Shown here: in pieces, positions 34,240-43,451 of the stretch
Numbering within the stretch: position 1 is the stretch's first letter
Layout: every line of letters starts with the position of its first letter
From: an uncultured Bacilli bacterium
GTDB taxonomy: Bacteria; Bacillota_I; Bacilli_A; RF39; UBA660
DNA: 48,641 bases
Assembly (NCBI GenBank): GCA_934086395.1
Contig: CAKOIE010000007.1
Location: forward strand, 1 to 48,641
Direction of reading: 5' to 3'
Notes under the pieces: model-generated
Database searches by the model: none
What the model was told of the DNA's origin: nothing
What the model saw: the letters and a program-made list of their open reading frames with translations, nothing else
Position numbers and translations under genes: made by a program

Positions 34240-36213
34240 CTAAGAATTTATAACTTTATCAAAATCTTCTTCAGTCCAAATTGGAATATTTAATTCCTTA
34301 GCTTTATCATATTTAGAACCAGGATTCTCTCCAACAATAACTGCATATGTTTTTTTAGTTACTGAAGTTGACCATAAACCACCATTTAACTCAATTAAAT
34401 TTTGAATTTCATCTCTTGTATATTTCTTTAAAGTACCAGTTACTACAATTCTCTTATTTAATAATTCTTCATTTTCTTTAATTTGAGCACCTAAATAATT
34501 CATATTCATTCCAATTTTTTTTAAATCATTAATAAGTTTAATATTATCTGCATCCTTAAAAAAATTATAAATACTGTTTGCAAGTATTGGTCCAACATCA
34601 GAAATATTAGTTAAATCCTCTAAACTAGCGTTCATTAAATTATCTATATTCATAAATTTCTTAGCAAGTATCTTCGCATTTTTTTCACCAATACCACTAA
34701 TACCGATTGCAAATAATAGTTTTTCTAAAGAATTTTCTTTTGACTTTTCAATATTATCTAAAAGCTTATTAACACTTTTATCACCAAATCCTTCAAGTTC
34801 AATTAATTCTTCTTTACGATCTTTAATATTATAAATATCAATTATACTAGTTATAAATTTCATGTTATAAAAGTCCTCTATAATTCTTTCACCCAAGCCT
34901 TCAATATTCATCGCTTTTCTATCACAAAAATGAATTAAAGATTCAATATTTCTAGCCGGACATAAATCATTTGGACATTTCAAATCAATACCAGATTCAG
35001 TTAAAACTAAACTAGCACCACAAATTGGACATTTATCAGGCATTACAAATTCTCCCTCATTACCAGTTCTATCTTCTATACATGGTCCAACAACTTCAGG
35101 AATAACATCCCCCGCTTTATGAACAAATATATTATCACCAATTTTTAAATTTTTAGAATTTATATAATCGCCATTATGTAAAGTTGCTCTTCTTATTGTA
35201 GAACCCATAACCTTAACTGGATCAAAAACCGCATTTGGTGTAATTTGACCAGTTCTACCAACTGTACATACAATATCAGTTAATCTTGTCTTAACATCTT
35301 CTGCTGGAAACTTATAAGCAATTACCCATCTTGGATATTTAGCTGTAAAGCCAAGTTCTCTCTGCATATGAATATCGTTTACCTTTATAACAATTCCGTC
35401 AATATCATAAGGAAGTTCTCCTCTTCTTGCAGTCCATTCGTTAATATAATCTAATATTTCATCTATATTTTTAACCAATCTAATATGCGGATTAACAATA
35501 AAACCTAGCTCTTTTAATTCCATTAAAGCTTCATAATGAGTCTTCTTATCAGTTGCTGGAACATGATATAAAAATGCATCTAACTTTCTTGATTTAGCAA
35601 CACTACTATCAAGTTGTCTAATTGATCCCGCTGCCGCATTTCTTGGATTTTGAAAAATAGGTTCCCCATTTTCTAATCTTTTCTCGTTAAGTTCATTAAA
35701 TGCCTTAAGTGGCATATATATTTCCCCACGAACTTCAATATCAACTGGCTTATTTAGTCTTAAAGGAATAGTTCCAATTGTCTTCACATTATGAGTAATA
35801 TCTTCACCAACTAATCCATTTCCACGTGTAGCAGCCCTTTTAAGTATTCCCTTTTCATATTGAAGTGATACCGCAAGTCCATCTATTTTAAGTTCACAAA
35901 CATAACTTGGATTAGGAAATTCCTTTCTAATTCTTTCATCAAACGCAACTATTTCAGATTCATTAAAAACATCAGAAATAGAAAACATTCCAATTTTATG
36001 TTCAACCTTTTTAAACTCACTAATTACTTCTCCACCAATCTTTTCACTAGGAGAATCTTTTCTTTTAATTTCCGGATGTCTTTCTTCAATATCCAAAAGT
36101 TCACTCATCCAGTTATCATACTCTCTATCCGTAACTGTCGGATTATCTAAAGTATAATAATCATAATTAGCTTTTTCTATTAATTTAATTAATTCATCAT
36201 ATCTTTCTTTCAT
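34240..36213 (-). CDS. ligA: NAD-dependent DNA ligase
   Basis: The start is the ATG at 36213 (MKERYDELI), preceded by GAGG at 6 bases. The 657-residue protein has all LigA parts in order: Ia domain, adenylation domain with CELKIDGLAVS (active Lys109), TRGNGLVGEDITHN, the OB fold with GRTGQITPNAVFDPV, a four-Cys zinc finger (CPICGASL... CPNDLCPAR), helix-hairpin-helix repeats (SGIGEKNAKILAKKF) and a C-terminal BRCT domain (LLNKRIVVTGTLKKY). It seals nicks during replication and repair using NAD. It directly follows pcrA, a common pairing in Firmicutes. Confidence 0.97.
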   Translation of the reverse strand: MKERYDELIKLIEKANYDYYTLDNPTVTDREYDNWMSELLDIEERHPEIKRKDSPSEKIGGEVISEFKKVEHKIGMFSISDVFNESEIVAFDERIRKEFPNPSYVCELKIDGLAVSLQYEKGILKRAATRGNGLVGEDITHNVKTIGTIPLRLNKPVDIEVRGEIYMPLKAFNELNEKRLENGEPIFQNPRNAAAGSIRQLDSSVAKSRKLDAFLYHVPATDKKTHYEALMELKELGFIVNPHIRLVKNIDEILDYINEWTARRGELPYDIDGIVIKVNDIHMQRELGFTAKYPRWVIAYKFPAEDVKTRLTDIVCTVGRTGQITPNAVFDPVKVMGSTIRRATLHNGDYINSKNLKIGDNIFVHKAGDVIPEVVGPCIEDRTGNEGEFVMPDKCPICGASLVLTESGIDLKCPNDLCPARNIESLIHFCDRKAMNIEGLGERIIEDFYNMKFITSIIDIYNIKDRKEELIELEGFGDKSVNKLLDNIEKSKENSLEKLLFAIGISGIGEKNAKILAKKFMNIDNLMNASLEDLTNISDVGPILANSIYNFFKDADNIKLINDLKKIGMNMNYLGAQIKENEELLNKRIVVTGTLKKYTRDEIQNLIELNGGLWSTSVTKKTYAVIVGENPGSKYDKAKELNIPIWTEEDFDKVINS

Positions 36214-36254
36214 AATTAACCTCATAAATATTATAACAAATTATTATAAAAAAT

Positions 36255-36288
36255 AATAAAAAAGTTAACTACAAATTTAGCTAACTTT
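36255..36288 (-). terminator. Terminator after pcrA
   Basis: On the minus strand AAAGTTAGCTA and TAGTTAACTTT pair over 11 positions with one wobble and a 6-base loop, then a T run. The 5' arm contains the pcrA stop. Confidence 0.82.
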
Positions 36289-38355
36289 CGTAATACTTTT
36301 ATGATTCTTCATTAATTTTTTAACACCACACTTAAATGCTACAGTTATTAAACTACCACTAACATCAATTACAGCCCCAAGTCCATATTCAGTGTGATCA
36401 ATAATACTACCCTTAACAATATCACTATTATCTTTAGAATACATTTCACCCTTTCTAATAATCTTTTCTTCTTTATTTATTTCATTCTTTTCCAGTAAAT
36501 CATCTTTAATTTCTGCAATAAATCTAGAAGGTACATTCATTTGATCTTTACCATAAAGCATTCTTCTCTTCGCGTTTGTTAAATAAAGTTTTTCCTTTGC
36601 TCTAGTTATTCCTACATAACAAAGTCTTCTTTCTTCTTCAATATTATCTTCCATAATAGACATATTATGAGGAAAAATTCCTTCTTCCATTCCAACCATA
36701 AACACAACTGGAAATTCAAGCCCCTTCGCACTATGTAAAGTCATTAAAGTAACTACATTACCATCTTCTGTATGATTAGCTTGATCAGAAACTAAAGATA
36801 TTTCTTCTAAAAAGTCTCCTAAATTAACAGAACCAGTTCTCTCTTCATATGAAGCAGTAATACTTTTAAATTCCATTAAGTTTTCTAATCTAGTTTCATC
36901 TTCAATTAAATGACTACTTTCTAGTTCTTTCTTCATTCCTGATTTATCAAGAACTTCATCAATTAATTCAGTTAATGATAAACTCTCACTAGTTTTCTTA
37001 ATAGATTCAATTATATCTTTAAATTCTAATTCTTTCTTACTTTCAAGTGCATCATACATACTACACTGATTTAAATTAGCTCTAAGTTCAATATCTTTAA
37101 TAGCACTATCTCCAATACCTCTTTTGGGCACATTAATAATTCTTCTTAAACTAATTTCATCTTTATCATTATAAATTAATTTTAAATAAGATATTAAATC
37201 TTTAATCTCTTTTCTATTATAGAAATAATAACTTCCATAAATTTTATAAGGAATACCTTTAGAAGCAAATACCTCTTCAATAGCTCTTGATTGAGCATTA
37301 GTTCTATATAGTATAGCTACATCTTTAGGTTCATAACCATCTAAATATAATTTATTAATTTCATCTATAACTAAAGATATTTCATGCTTTTCATCATAAC
37401 TTCTTAAATAAGTAATTTTAGGTCCATCCCCTTTATCAGAATATAACCTTAAATCCTTTCTTTCTTTATTATGACTTATTACATCATTAGCCGCATTTAA
37501 AATATTATTTGTACTTCTATAATTATGTTCTAACTTAATTGTTTTCGCATTAGCATAATCTTTTTCAAAATTAACTATGTTATGATAATCTGCTTGTCTA
37601 AATGCATAAATACTTTGATTCATATCACCTACAACAAATATATTTTTATATTTACTTGCAAGTAATTTAGACAACTTATACTGAACCGGATTTGTATCCT
37701 GATACTCATCAATTAATATGTATTTATATCTTTCTTGATAATGTTCAAGTATCTCTTTATTATGTTCAAATAACCTAACAGGCATTAATAATAAATCATC
37801 AAAATCAACTGCCGCACTAGCAATAAGTCTTTCGTTATACTTATAATATACATCAACAACTATTTTATCTATAGGCGTATTAAAAAACTTATCAAGTTCC
37901 ATTTCACTAAGCATTTGATTCTTAATAAAAGATATTCTATTTCTAATATAAGAAGGACTATACTGTTTTGTATCTAAATTCATATCTTTAAGAATCTTCT
38001 TAATAACTGTCAACACATCATCACTATCAATAATACTAAAATTAGATGGTAAATTTAAATATCCACAGTTTTCTCTAATAATTCTTAATCCTAATGAGTG
38101 AAAAGTTCCAATAAAAGAAGAAACATCTCCAACTAAGTTATATACCCTATCTCTCATTTCTTTAGCAGCTTTATTTGTAAATGTAATAGCTAAAATATTA
38201 TAATCTCTTACTCCATTTTCTATTAAATAAGCAATACGATTAGTTAAAACTTTTGTCTTACCAGATCCTGCCCCAGCAAGTACTAAGCAGGGACCTTCAT
38301 TATGTTTAACAGCCTCTATTTGTTCATCATTTAAATTTTTTAGTAAATCATCCAT
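36277..38355 (-). CDS. pcrA: ATP-dependent DNA helicase PcrA/UvrD
   Basis: A 692-residue superfamily 1 helicase. GGAGG lies upstream of two adjacent ATGs, the second (38355) being at the better distance. Motifs: LNDEQIEAV (Q motif), AGAGSGKTKVL (I), ITFTNKAAKEM (Ia), LIDEYQDTNPVQ (II), VGDMNQSIYAFRQAD (III), LEHNYRSTNNIL (IV), VTLMTLHSAKGLEFPVVF (V) and RRLCYVGITRAKEKLYL (VI). The C-terminus ends in the UvrD/PcrA tudor-like segment (IIDHTEYGLGAVIDV). It unwinds DNA 3' to 5' in repair and clears RecA from DNA. Length is normal. Confidence 0.97.
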   Translation of the reverse strand: MDDLLKNLNDEQIEAVKHNEGPCLVLAGAGSGKTKVLTNRIAYLIENGVRDYNILAITFTNKAAKEMRDRVYNLVGDVSSFIGTFHSLGLRIIRENCGYLNLPSNFSIIDSDDVLTVIKKILKDMNLDTKQYSPSYIRNRISFIKNQMLSEMELDKFFNTPIDKIVVDVYYKYNERLIASAAVDFDDLLLMPVRLFEHNKEILEHYQERYKYILIDEYQDTNPVQYKLSKLLASKYKNIFVVGDMNQSIYAFRQADYHNIVNFEKDYANAKTIKLEHNYRSTNNILNAANDVISHNKERKDLRLYSDKGDGPKITYLRSYDEKHEISLVIDEINKLYLDGYEPKDVAILYRTNAQSRAIEEVFASKGIPYKIYGSYYFYNRKEIKDLISYLKLIYNDKDEISLRRIINVPKRGIGDSAIKDIELRANLNQCSMYDALESKKELEFKDIIESIKKTSESLSLTELIDEVLDKSGMKKELESSHLIEDETRLENLMEFKSITASYEERTGSVNLGDFLEEISLVSDQANHTEDGNVVTLMTLHSAKGLEFPVVFMVGMEEGIFPHNMSIMEDNIEEERRLCYVGITRAKEKLYLTNAKRRMLYGKDQMNVPSRFIAEIKDDLLEKNEINKEEKIIRKGEMYSKDNSDIVKGSIIDHTEYGLGAVIDVSGSLITVAFKCGVKKLMKNHKSITKVS

Positions 38356-38447
38356 CATTATACCTCCAGTATTTTCACTAACATCAATTTTAACAAATAT
38401 TAAATTTTGTGTCTATCGAACAAACAAAAATTTCACAAAAAATATAA

Positions 38448-38485
38448 AGTGAACAATTCATCTAATATCTCAAAAATTGTTCACT
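38448..38485. repeat. 38-bp palindromic unit, copy 3 (downstream of the DUF4143 ATPase)
   Basis: Arms AGTGAACAATT and AATTGTTCACT are perfect over 11 bases with a 16-base centre. It begins 10 bases beyond the stop codon of the ATPase gene at 38496. Length, arm sequence and the AAAAATTGTTCACT end are the same as in the two units upstream of the gene. On the minus strand it could also act as a terminator, since T-rich sequence follows. Confidence 0.85.
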
Positions 38486-38495
38486 CTAATTAACA

Positions 38496-39683
38496 TTAAT
38501 CTAACGAATTAAGTAAAAGAAAATCTTTAAATTTAATATGTATAACCAAACTAGTCGAATAATCTATATCATCATTAGTAATTAGTATCTTTTTGCTACT
38601 ATTATCTAATTTTTCAAAGGCTCCAAATTCTCTTTCATAAGCCTTATCATCAGCAACACTATAAGCAACTTGAATATAATATTTTTTTCCATCTTTATAA
38701 GCAATAAAATCTATTTCTTTATCATCATCATCTTTTTTAAGTACCTTAAGTTCATAGTCCATATAAATTAATTCATTATAAACAATATTTTCTAAATTAT
38801 GAGTTAAATCATATCTATTATTCAAACATCTAATTGAGTTAAAAGAAACATCTTCATTATAAACTTTAAAATAATATGATAATTCACTCTTAGTCTTAGA
38901 AGAATAAGGTTTAATTCGATTTATAACACAAGCTTCCTCTAAATATCCTAAATATTTAATAATCGTATTTATAGAAGCATCTATATGTTCATTTTTTAAA
39001 TATCCTTCTATACTTCTTGCAGAAAAAATCCTAGAATTAGATATTAAAGTATAATTAACAATTCTTTTAAATAATTCTTCATTTTGAATTTTAAATCTCA
39101 ATATTAAGTCCTTAACAATTATACTTTCATTTAAATCGTTTAAATACCTAATCATATCTTTTTCTTTAAATTCAAACCTTTTTGGAAAACCACCCCATAT
39201 TAAATAATCAGTAGGACTTACTTCAATTCCAAGTTCTTTTGAATATTCTAGTATTTCTTTATATACAAAAGGATGAATTCTAAATGAAACATATCTACCA
39301 CTAAATGCATCAGTATATTCTTTAGATAACAATTTAGAATTAGATCCAGTTATAAATACAGAATTATTATGTAATCTTAAACTTTTAACTGCATTATTCC
39401 AATTATCAATTAATTGTATTTCATCTAAAAATATATAACATTTTCCTTCTTTACGATTATCATTAACATATTTAATTAGTGTTTCTGCATTATAAATATT
39501 TGTAGTTATTGCTTCATCTTCAAAGTTCAAATATATAATATTATCTGTCATACTTTTAATGTCGTCCATAATTTGTTCTAAAATTATAGACTTACCACTT
39601 CTTCTTATTCCTACAATTATTTTAATTAAATCAGAATCATAAAATCCTTTAATTTGTTCAATATAATGATTACGAGTTATCAT
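38496..39683 (-). CDS. Intact AAA-family ATPase with DUF4143 C-terminal region
   Basis: A full 395-residue member of the AAA_14/DUF4143 family. Residues 1-130 carry Walker A GIRRSGKS (25-32), Walker B CYIFLDEIQLI and a sensor-like FITGSNSKLLS. LIWGGFPKRFE opens the second part, a winged-helix segment follows, and the end (DDKEIDFIAYKDGKKYYIQVAYS) resembles a restriction-nuclease-like fold with D-E-x-K elements. These proteins are common in genomes with many copies, and their function is not settled. The gene is bracketed by three 38-bp palindromes, and its promoter is embedded among them. A decayed relative lies at 5392-6074. Confidence 0.9.
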   Translation of the reverse strand: MITRNHYIEQIKGFYDSDLIKIIVGIRRSGKSIILEQIMDDIKSMTDNIIYLNFEDEAITTNIYNAETLIKYVNDNRKEGKCYIFLDEIQLIDNWNNAVKSLRLHNNSVFITGSNSKLLSKEYTDAFSGRYVSFRIHPFVYKEILEYSKELGIEVSPTDYLIWGGFPKRFEFKEKDMIRYLNDLNESIIVKDLILRFKIQNEELFKRIVNYTLISNSRIFSARSIEGYLKNEHIDASINTIIKYLGYLEEACVINRIKPYSSKTKSELSYYFKVYNEDVSFNSIRCLNNRYDLTHNLENIVYNELIYMDYELKVLKKDDDDKEIDFIAYKDGKKYYIQVAYSVADDKAYEREFGAFEKLDNSSKKILITNDDIDYSTSLVIHIKFKDFLLLNSLD

Positions 39684-39702
39684 AAATGCATCACCTAATT
39701 AC

Positions 39703-39731
39703 ATTATAGTGAACAATTTTACAAAAGTAAA
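39703..39731 (-). promoter_or_regulatory. Promoter of the DUF4143 ATPase gene overlapping palindrome copy 1
   Basis: On the minus strand TTTACT (-35, 39726-39731) and a perfect TATAAT (-10, 39703-39708) are separated by 17 bases. The -35 lies within the first 38-bp palindrome and the -10 abuts it, so a protein bound to the palindrome would block the promoter. This is inferred from position only. Confidence 0.7.
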
Positions 39732-39745
39732 CATTTTTGTTCACT
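39708..39745. repeat. 38-bp palindromic unit, copy 1 (upstream of the DUF4143 ATPase)
   Basis: Runs from AGTGAACAATTTT to TTTTTGTTCACT. The outer eight bases pair perfectly. It is separated from copy 2 by only 2 bases and lies 24 bases before the ATPase start codon. Confidence 0.85.
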
Positions 39746-39747
39746 TG

Positions 39748-39785
39748 ACTGAACAATTTTGCATAAATCCCAAAAATTGTTCACT
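39748..39785. repeat. 38-bp palindromic unit, copy 2 (upstream of the DUF4143 ATPase)
   Basis: Runs from ACTGAACAATTTT to AAAAATTGTTCACT, with 12-bp paired arms apart from the second base. It is the same length as copies 1 and 3. It lies between gltX and the ATPase gene. Confidence 0.85.
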
Positions 39786-39793
39786 GTAAAATC

Positions 39794-39824
39794 AAAAGAA
39801 AAACAACCTATTTTAGATTGTTTA
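39794..39824 (-). terminator. Terminator after gltX
   Basis: On the minus strand AAACAATC and GGTTGTTT pair with one wobble around a short loop, then a T-rich run. It overlaps the gltX stop codon. Confidence 0.75.
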
Positions 39825-41442
39825 ATCTTTTCATAACTCTATCTTTACCTAATAATTTCATTATTTCATATAAATCAGGAGTTGTTGTTTTAGTAGTTAA
39901 CGCTACTCTTATAATATTTGAAATATCAGCTATACTTCCTTTATATGCATCAGGATTTTCTTTATATGCTTTCATATCAGTTATATAACCAAATTCATCA
40001 CATAATAATTTAATTTTATTAAACCATTCTTCTTTAGAATCATTTTCATCATAATATTTATTAGCATAAGAGTTTAAAATATCACCAATTTCATCTACGT
40101 TTTTAACTTCAAACTTAACCATATTTGAATCAAATAATTCATCATACATATACCAAATATTATCTTTTATTTCACTATAACAAGCAAAATCCTTTCTTGG
40201 TTTCTTTTGCTCTCTTTCAATATTCAAAACATTAATTGTATATTCTCTATATTTATTAATTAATTCATTAAAATCTTTATCAAACTCTTTAGACCAATTA
40301 TCTAAATTATCAAATACCTCTTTAGCACTTAATCTACTTAAATAATTTTTAGATATATTAATTAATTTTTCTATATCAAATAATGATCCACCACTTGTAC
40401 ACATCTTATTAAATGTAAACATAAAATCATTATAATTCTTATCTTGATTTTGCATAAACCATCCATCAAAATTAGAATTTAACAAAGTTGCAAAATATAA
40501 TTTAACTGCTTCAACTGGAATTCCTCTTTCATGATAAAAGGCAACAGCAGCTTCAGGATCTTTTCTCTTACTTAGTTTTCTAACAGTATCGCCATCTTTT
40601 TTATTAAGTGGTAACAAGTGTGCAAACTTAGGAGCATCAAAGCCACAAGCCTTCCATAATTCTAAATGATAAGGTACTGATGAAATATAAGAATCATCTC
40701 TTGTAACTGTTGTAACTCTCATAAAATGGTCATCACAAACATGAGCAAAAGCATAAGGTGGAACTCCATCAGACTTAATTAATACTTGATCTAAATCATT
40801 TTCAGGTAATTCAATAGTACCTTTAATCAAATCTTTAAAAGTAAATTTTTTATTAAAATCACCCATAGATTTTAACCTAAGCACCCATTTATCACCATTA
40901 TCTATATGTTCTTTTACTTCATCATAACTTAAATTACGACACTTAGCATATTTTCCATAATAACCAATTCTATCTTTACAAGCTTCTTGTTCTTCTCTCA
41001 TATGACTTAAATCATCCTCTGAACAAAAACAAGGATAAGCCCTTCCAATAGAAACTAAATACTTAGCAACTGTATGATATATTTCTTTTCTTTGACTTTG
41101 AATATAAGGTCCATACTCTCCACCATTAATAGGTCCTTCATCAACTCTATAATTATATTCTTTTAAATCACTTATAATTAAATTAACACCATCATCAATA
41201 GCTCTCTTATCATCAGTATCTTCAATTCTTAAAATAAATACACCATTAGTTTGATGAGCAAATCTCTCTGGTACAAATGAAGCAAATAAATTTCCCATAT
41301 GCATTCTACCAGTTGGACTAGGTGCAAATCTACATACTTCAGCTTTTTCTTCTAAATTTCTTTTAGGATATCTTTTTTCTAAATCTTCAATAGTTAAATT
41401 AACATCAGGATATAATAATTCAGCAAGTTTTTCATAATCCAT
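39808..41442 (-). CDS. gltX: Glutamyl-tRNA synthetase
   Basis: A 544-residue class I synthetase: FAPSPTGRMHMGN holds the HIGH-type motif as HMGN (48-51), then FILRIEDTDDKRA, PCFCSEDDLS with the family's Cys pair region, and the KMSKS loop as RKLSKRKDPE near 290. It charges tRNA-Glu, and in most Gram-positives also tRNA-Gln as part of the amidation route. The protein is longer than standard bacterial GltX (about 480-500) because the anticodon-binding half is extended. A tRNA-Glu gene lies 540 bases upstream on the same strand. GGAGG-like sequence precedes the ATG. Confidence 0.93.
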   Translation of the reverse strand: MDYEKLAELLYPDVNLTIEDLEKRYPKRNLEEKAEVCRFAPSPTGRMHMGNLFASFVPERFAHQTNGVFILRIEDTDDKRAIDDGVNLIISDLKEYNYRVDEGPINGGEYGPYIQSQRKEIYHTVAKYLVSIGRAYPCFCSEDDLSHMREEQEACKDRIGYYGKYAKCRNLSYDEVKEHIDNGDKWVLRLKSMGDFNKKFTFKDLIKGTIELPENDLDQVLIKSDGVPPYAFAHVCDDHFMRVTTVTRDDSYISSVPYHLELWKACGFDAPKFAHLLPLNKKDGDTVRKLSKRKDPEAAVAFYHERGIPVEAVKLYFATLLNSNFDGWFMQNQDKNYNDFMFTFNKMCTSGGSLFDIEKLINISKNYLSRLSAKEVFDNLDNWSKEFDKDFNELINKYREYTINVLNIEREQKKPRKDFACYSEIKDNIWYMYDELFDSNMVKFEVKNVDEIGDILNSYANKYYDENDSKEEWFNKIKLLCDEFGYITDMKAYKENPDAYKGSIADISNIIRVALTTKTTTPDLYEIMKLLGKDRVMKRLNNLK

Positions 41443-41595
41443 AATACAATTCCTCCTTAATAAACAAGTTAATTATATTACACAAAAATACTATAATCAA
41501 GGCATAACAAGCGTAAATTTAATGTAAAAACATTTATATTTTAAGTGATTATTACTTATAAAAATAGTAAAATATGTTTAAAGGAGAAAAAACAA

Positions 41596-41847
41596 ATGAA
41601 TGAAAAAGAATATAGAATAGAACTAATAAAAAAATATATGGACATAAGAAACAAACTTGCTTTAGAATACAAAGAAGCATTAAATAAAGAAGATAAGCAA
41701 AAAGAAGAAGAATTATGGAAATTAATTACTGATATTAATAATCTTATCATGGCAGAATCAAATCATTTTGCATATCATGAACAAAGACCTATATCCGAAG
41801 ATGAAATAAATCATTTAGATCATTTAAACATAAATAAGCACAAATAA
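41596..41847 (+). CDS. Small charged helical protein, unknown
   Basis: One of only two plus-strand genes. AAAGGAG lies about 9 bases before the ATG at 41596, and a strong terminator follows at 41853, so it is a real stand-alone unit. The 83-residue product (MNEKEYRIELIKKYMDIRNK onward) is nearly all helix, rich in Lys and Glu, with a coiled-coil-like centre (YKEALNKEDKQKEEELWKL) and a His-containing tail. No family is recognised. It is convergent with tRNA-Glu and divergent from gltX. A cytoplasmic role is likely as there is no signal or TM helix. Confidence 0.75.
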   Translation: MNEKEYRIELIKKYMDIRNKLALEYKEALNKEDKQKEEELWKLITDINNLIMAESNHFAYHEQRPISEDEINHLDHLNINKHK

Positions 41848-41852
41848 AACTT

Positions 41853-41879
41853 AAGTATCTTTAAAAGGGTACTTTTTTT
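41853..41879 (+). terminator. Terminator after the small plus-strand gene
   Basis: AAGTATCTT pairs with AAGGGTACTT-type sequence, with wobble pairs and a short loop, followed by seven T on the plus strand. It begins 5 bases past the stop. Confidence 0.82.
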
Positions 41880-41946
41880 ATAACAAAATTACCATTGTTT
41901 TCAAAAAAAGTGTGTTTAATAGTGTGTTTAAAGGATATTTTTGTAT

Positions 41947-41969
41947 TAAAAAAGCCCATAAAATGGGCA
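41947..41969 (-). terminator. Terminator after tRNA-Glu
   Basis: On the minus strand GCCCAT, a 3-base loop and ATGGGC form a perfect 6-bp stem followed by TTTTTT, 14 bases after the tRNA 3' end. Confidence 0.9.
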
Positions 41970-41982
41970 TAAATTTCAAATA

Positions 41983-42058
41983 TGGTGACCTGTATGGGGT
42001 TCGAACCCATAAATGTAGCCTTGAGAGGGCTATGTGTTAACCATTTCACCAACAGGCC
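41983..42058 (-). tRNA. tRNA-Glu (anticodon CTC)
   Basis: The minus strand folds as a complete cloverleaf. The acceptor stem GGCCTGT pairs with ACAGGTC. The D-arm contains GGTTAACAC. The anticodon stem TAGCC/GGCTA encloses loop CTCTCAA, so the anticodon is CTC, reading GAG. The T-arm is ATGGG-TTCGAAC-CCCAT, and a genomically encoded ACCA closes the 3' end. It reads the rarer Glu codon, as a UUC tRNA would cover GAA and GAG. A terminator follows immediately. Confidence 0.95.
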
Positions 42059-42146
42059 ATTAATAATGTTAAAAATATAACACCATTAATATATCACAAC
42101 CATAACTGTAGATACAACTAAAACTTATAAAAATTTTAAAACTTAA

Positions 42147-43451
42147 CTACATCTCTGCACTTAAACTATAATTTAAATCCCTTGATTTAATCATATTATC
42201 ATACATATTCATATAAGAAGAAATAAGAGGAATTTCAAATAACTTATTATAAATTTGTTCTTCTTCCTCAGCAGTTATATCGTCAATCTTTTTTGAATTT
42301 TCTTTATCAATTTCTAATATTTCTTTATTATCATTAATATTTAACTTAACATAATCGCTTATAGTTAATTCATTTATTCTTAGTACAATATTATAGTTAG
42401 AATCAAGTTCACTAGCTGAAGTATTATTTTTATAATCTATACTTAAATTAAGATTTACACCATCTTCTTCATAGGATAACTTAAGATAATTTTTATTATA
42501 ATTTCCAGTTAAAACTATCTTTCCCTCATTATAGACATAAATATTTCCCTTAGTATCACCTTCAATTGCTACTAAAACATCTCTAATACCAAGTTCTTGC
42601 TTAATTAATTTATTATTTTTTTCATAAATACTATAGCTATATGTAATATCCTTACTTTCTAAATTTAATTCATTTTTAAGTTCACTAATAAAATCATCCA
42701 ATCCCTTATAAATATCTTCAATAGTAAGTTCTTTACTAGCATAAGCCTCTAATACTTTACTATTTTTTAAATCATTAACAATCAAATTAATTAAATCATA
42801 AAAATCTTTATCACTTAAACCAATAGTTATTTTAACATTGTCATCTACATTTTCTTTTGAAAATTTATCATCAGTAAAATAACTACTAAAAGAATTAGAA
42901 ATAACCTCTAGTAACTTACTATCATCAACAATTTCACTATCCTCAAACATTGAAGAATTATCTTCATCCAAGTAATAATATTTATCAAAAATATCATTAA
43001 GTTTTAAATATGTTCTATTTTCTTCCATTAAAGAATTAAAATTAATAAAGCTTCCATTATTATCATCAAAATTTATATCTAAATTTGCTAATTTCTTTTC
43101 AAAATTGTTAGTTAATTTAATATTAACTAATGCATTCATAATTTCTTCTTTATCACTTTTTATTTTAACATTATTATTAATCGAAATTGTATAACCATCT
43201 TTAAGTTTAGATAAAAAATTAATTAAATCATTACTATCATTCTTTAATAAAGTATATTTACTAAGTGTTTTAACAAATAAAACTTTAGGTGAATTATTAA
43301 ATTTGTAAAAAATATAACCACCAACACCAAGTCCAATCATCAACAAAGATAAAACGATAACTACTATAAGCTTACCAACATTACTCCCTTTTTTATTAAT
43401 AATTTCTTTAAAATCATTATTATTTTCTAATAAATTCAAATCTTCTTTCAT
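42147..43451 (-). CDS. Membrane-anchored hypothetical protein (DUF-like, extracytoplasmic)
   Basis: The start is the ATG at 43451 (MKEDLNLLENNNDF), with AAAGGAG 6 bases upstream, giving 434 residues. One TM helix (about 30-52, KLIVVIVLSLLMIGLGVGGYIF) precedes a large outside domain rich in Asn, Asp, Lys and Ser. Alternating stretches such as VKITIGLSDKDFYDLINLIV and YSIYEKNNKLIKQELGIRDVL recall the beta-sheet of secreted DUF6583-type or lipoprotein-like Firmicutes proteins, but I cannot name the family. There is no lipobox Cys. It stands alone between hsp20 and tRNA-Glu. Confidence 0.75.
   Translation of the reverse strand: MKEDLNLLENNNDFKEIINKKGSNVGKLIVVIVLSLLMIGLGVGGYIFYKFNNSPKVLFVKTLSKYTLLKNDSNDLINFLSKLKDGYTISINNNVKIKSDKEEIMNALVNIKLTNNFEKKLANLDINFDDNNGSFINFNSLMEENRTYLKLNDIFDKYYYLDEDNSSMFEDSEIVDDSKLLEVISNSFSSYFTDDKFSKENVDDNVKITIGLSDKDFYDLINLIVNDLKNSKVLEAYASKELTIEDIYKGLDDFISELKNELNLESKDITYSYSIYEKNNKLIKQELGIRDVLVAIEGDTKGNIYVYNEGKIVLTGNYNKNYLKLSYEEDGVNLNLSIDYKNNTSASELDSNYNIVLRINELTISDYVKLNINDNKEILEIDKENSKKIDDITAEEEEQIYNKLFEIPLISSYMNMYDNMIKSRDLNYSLSAEM

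Noticed and set aside
38448..39785. CRISPR-like array
   Set aside because: Only three 38-bp units exist, two adjacent and one over 1 kb away, with no regular spacers and no cas genes.
41861..42052. A 63-codon minus-strand open frame over the tRNA
   Set aside because: It lies on top of tRNA-Glu and its terminator, and its product has no coding character.
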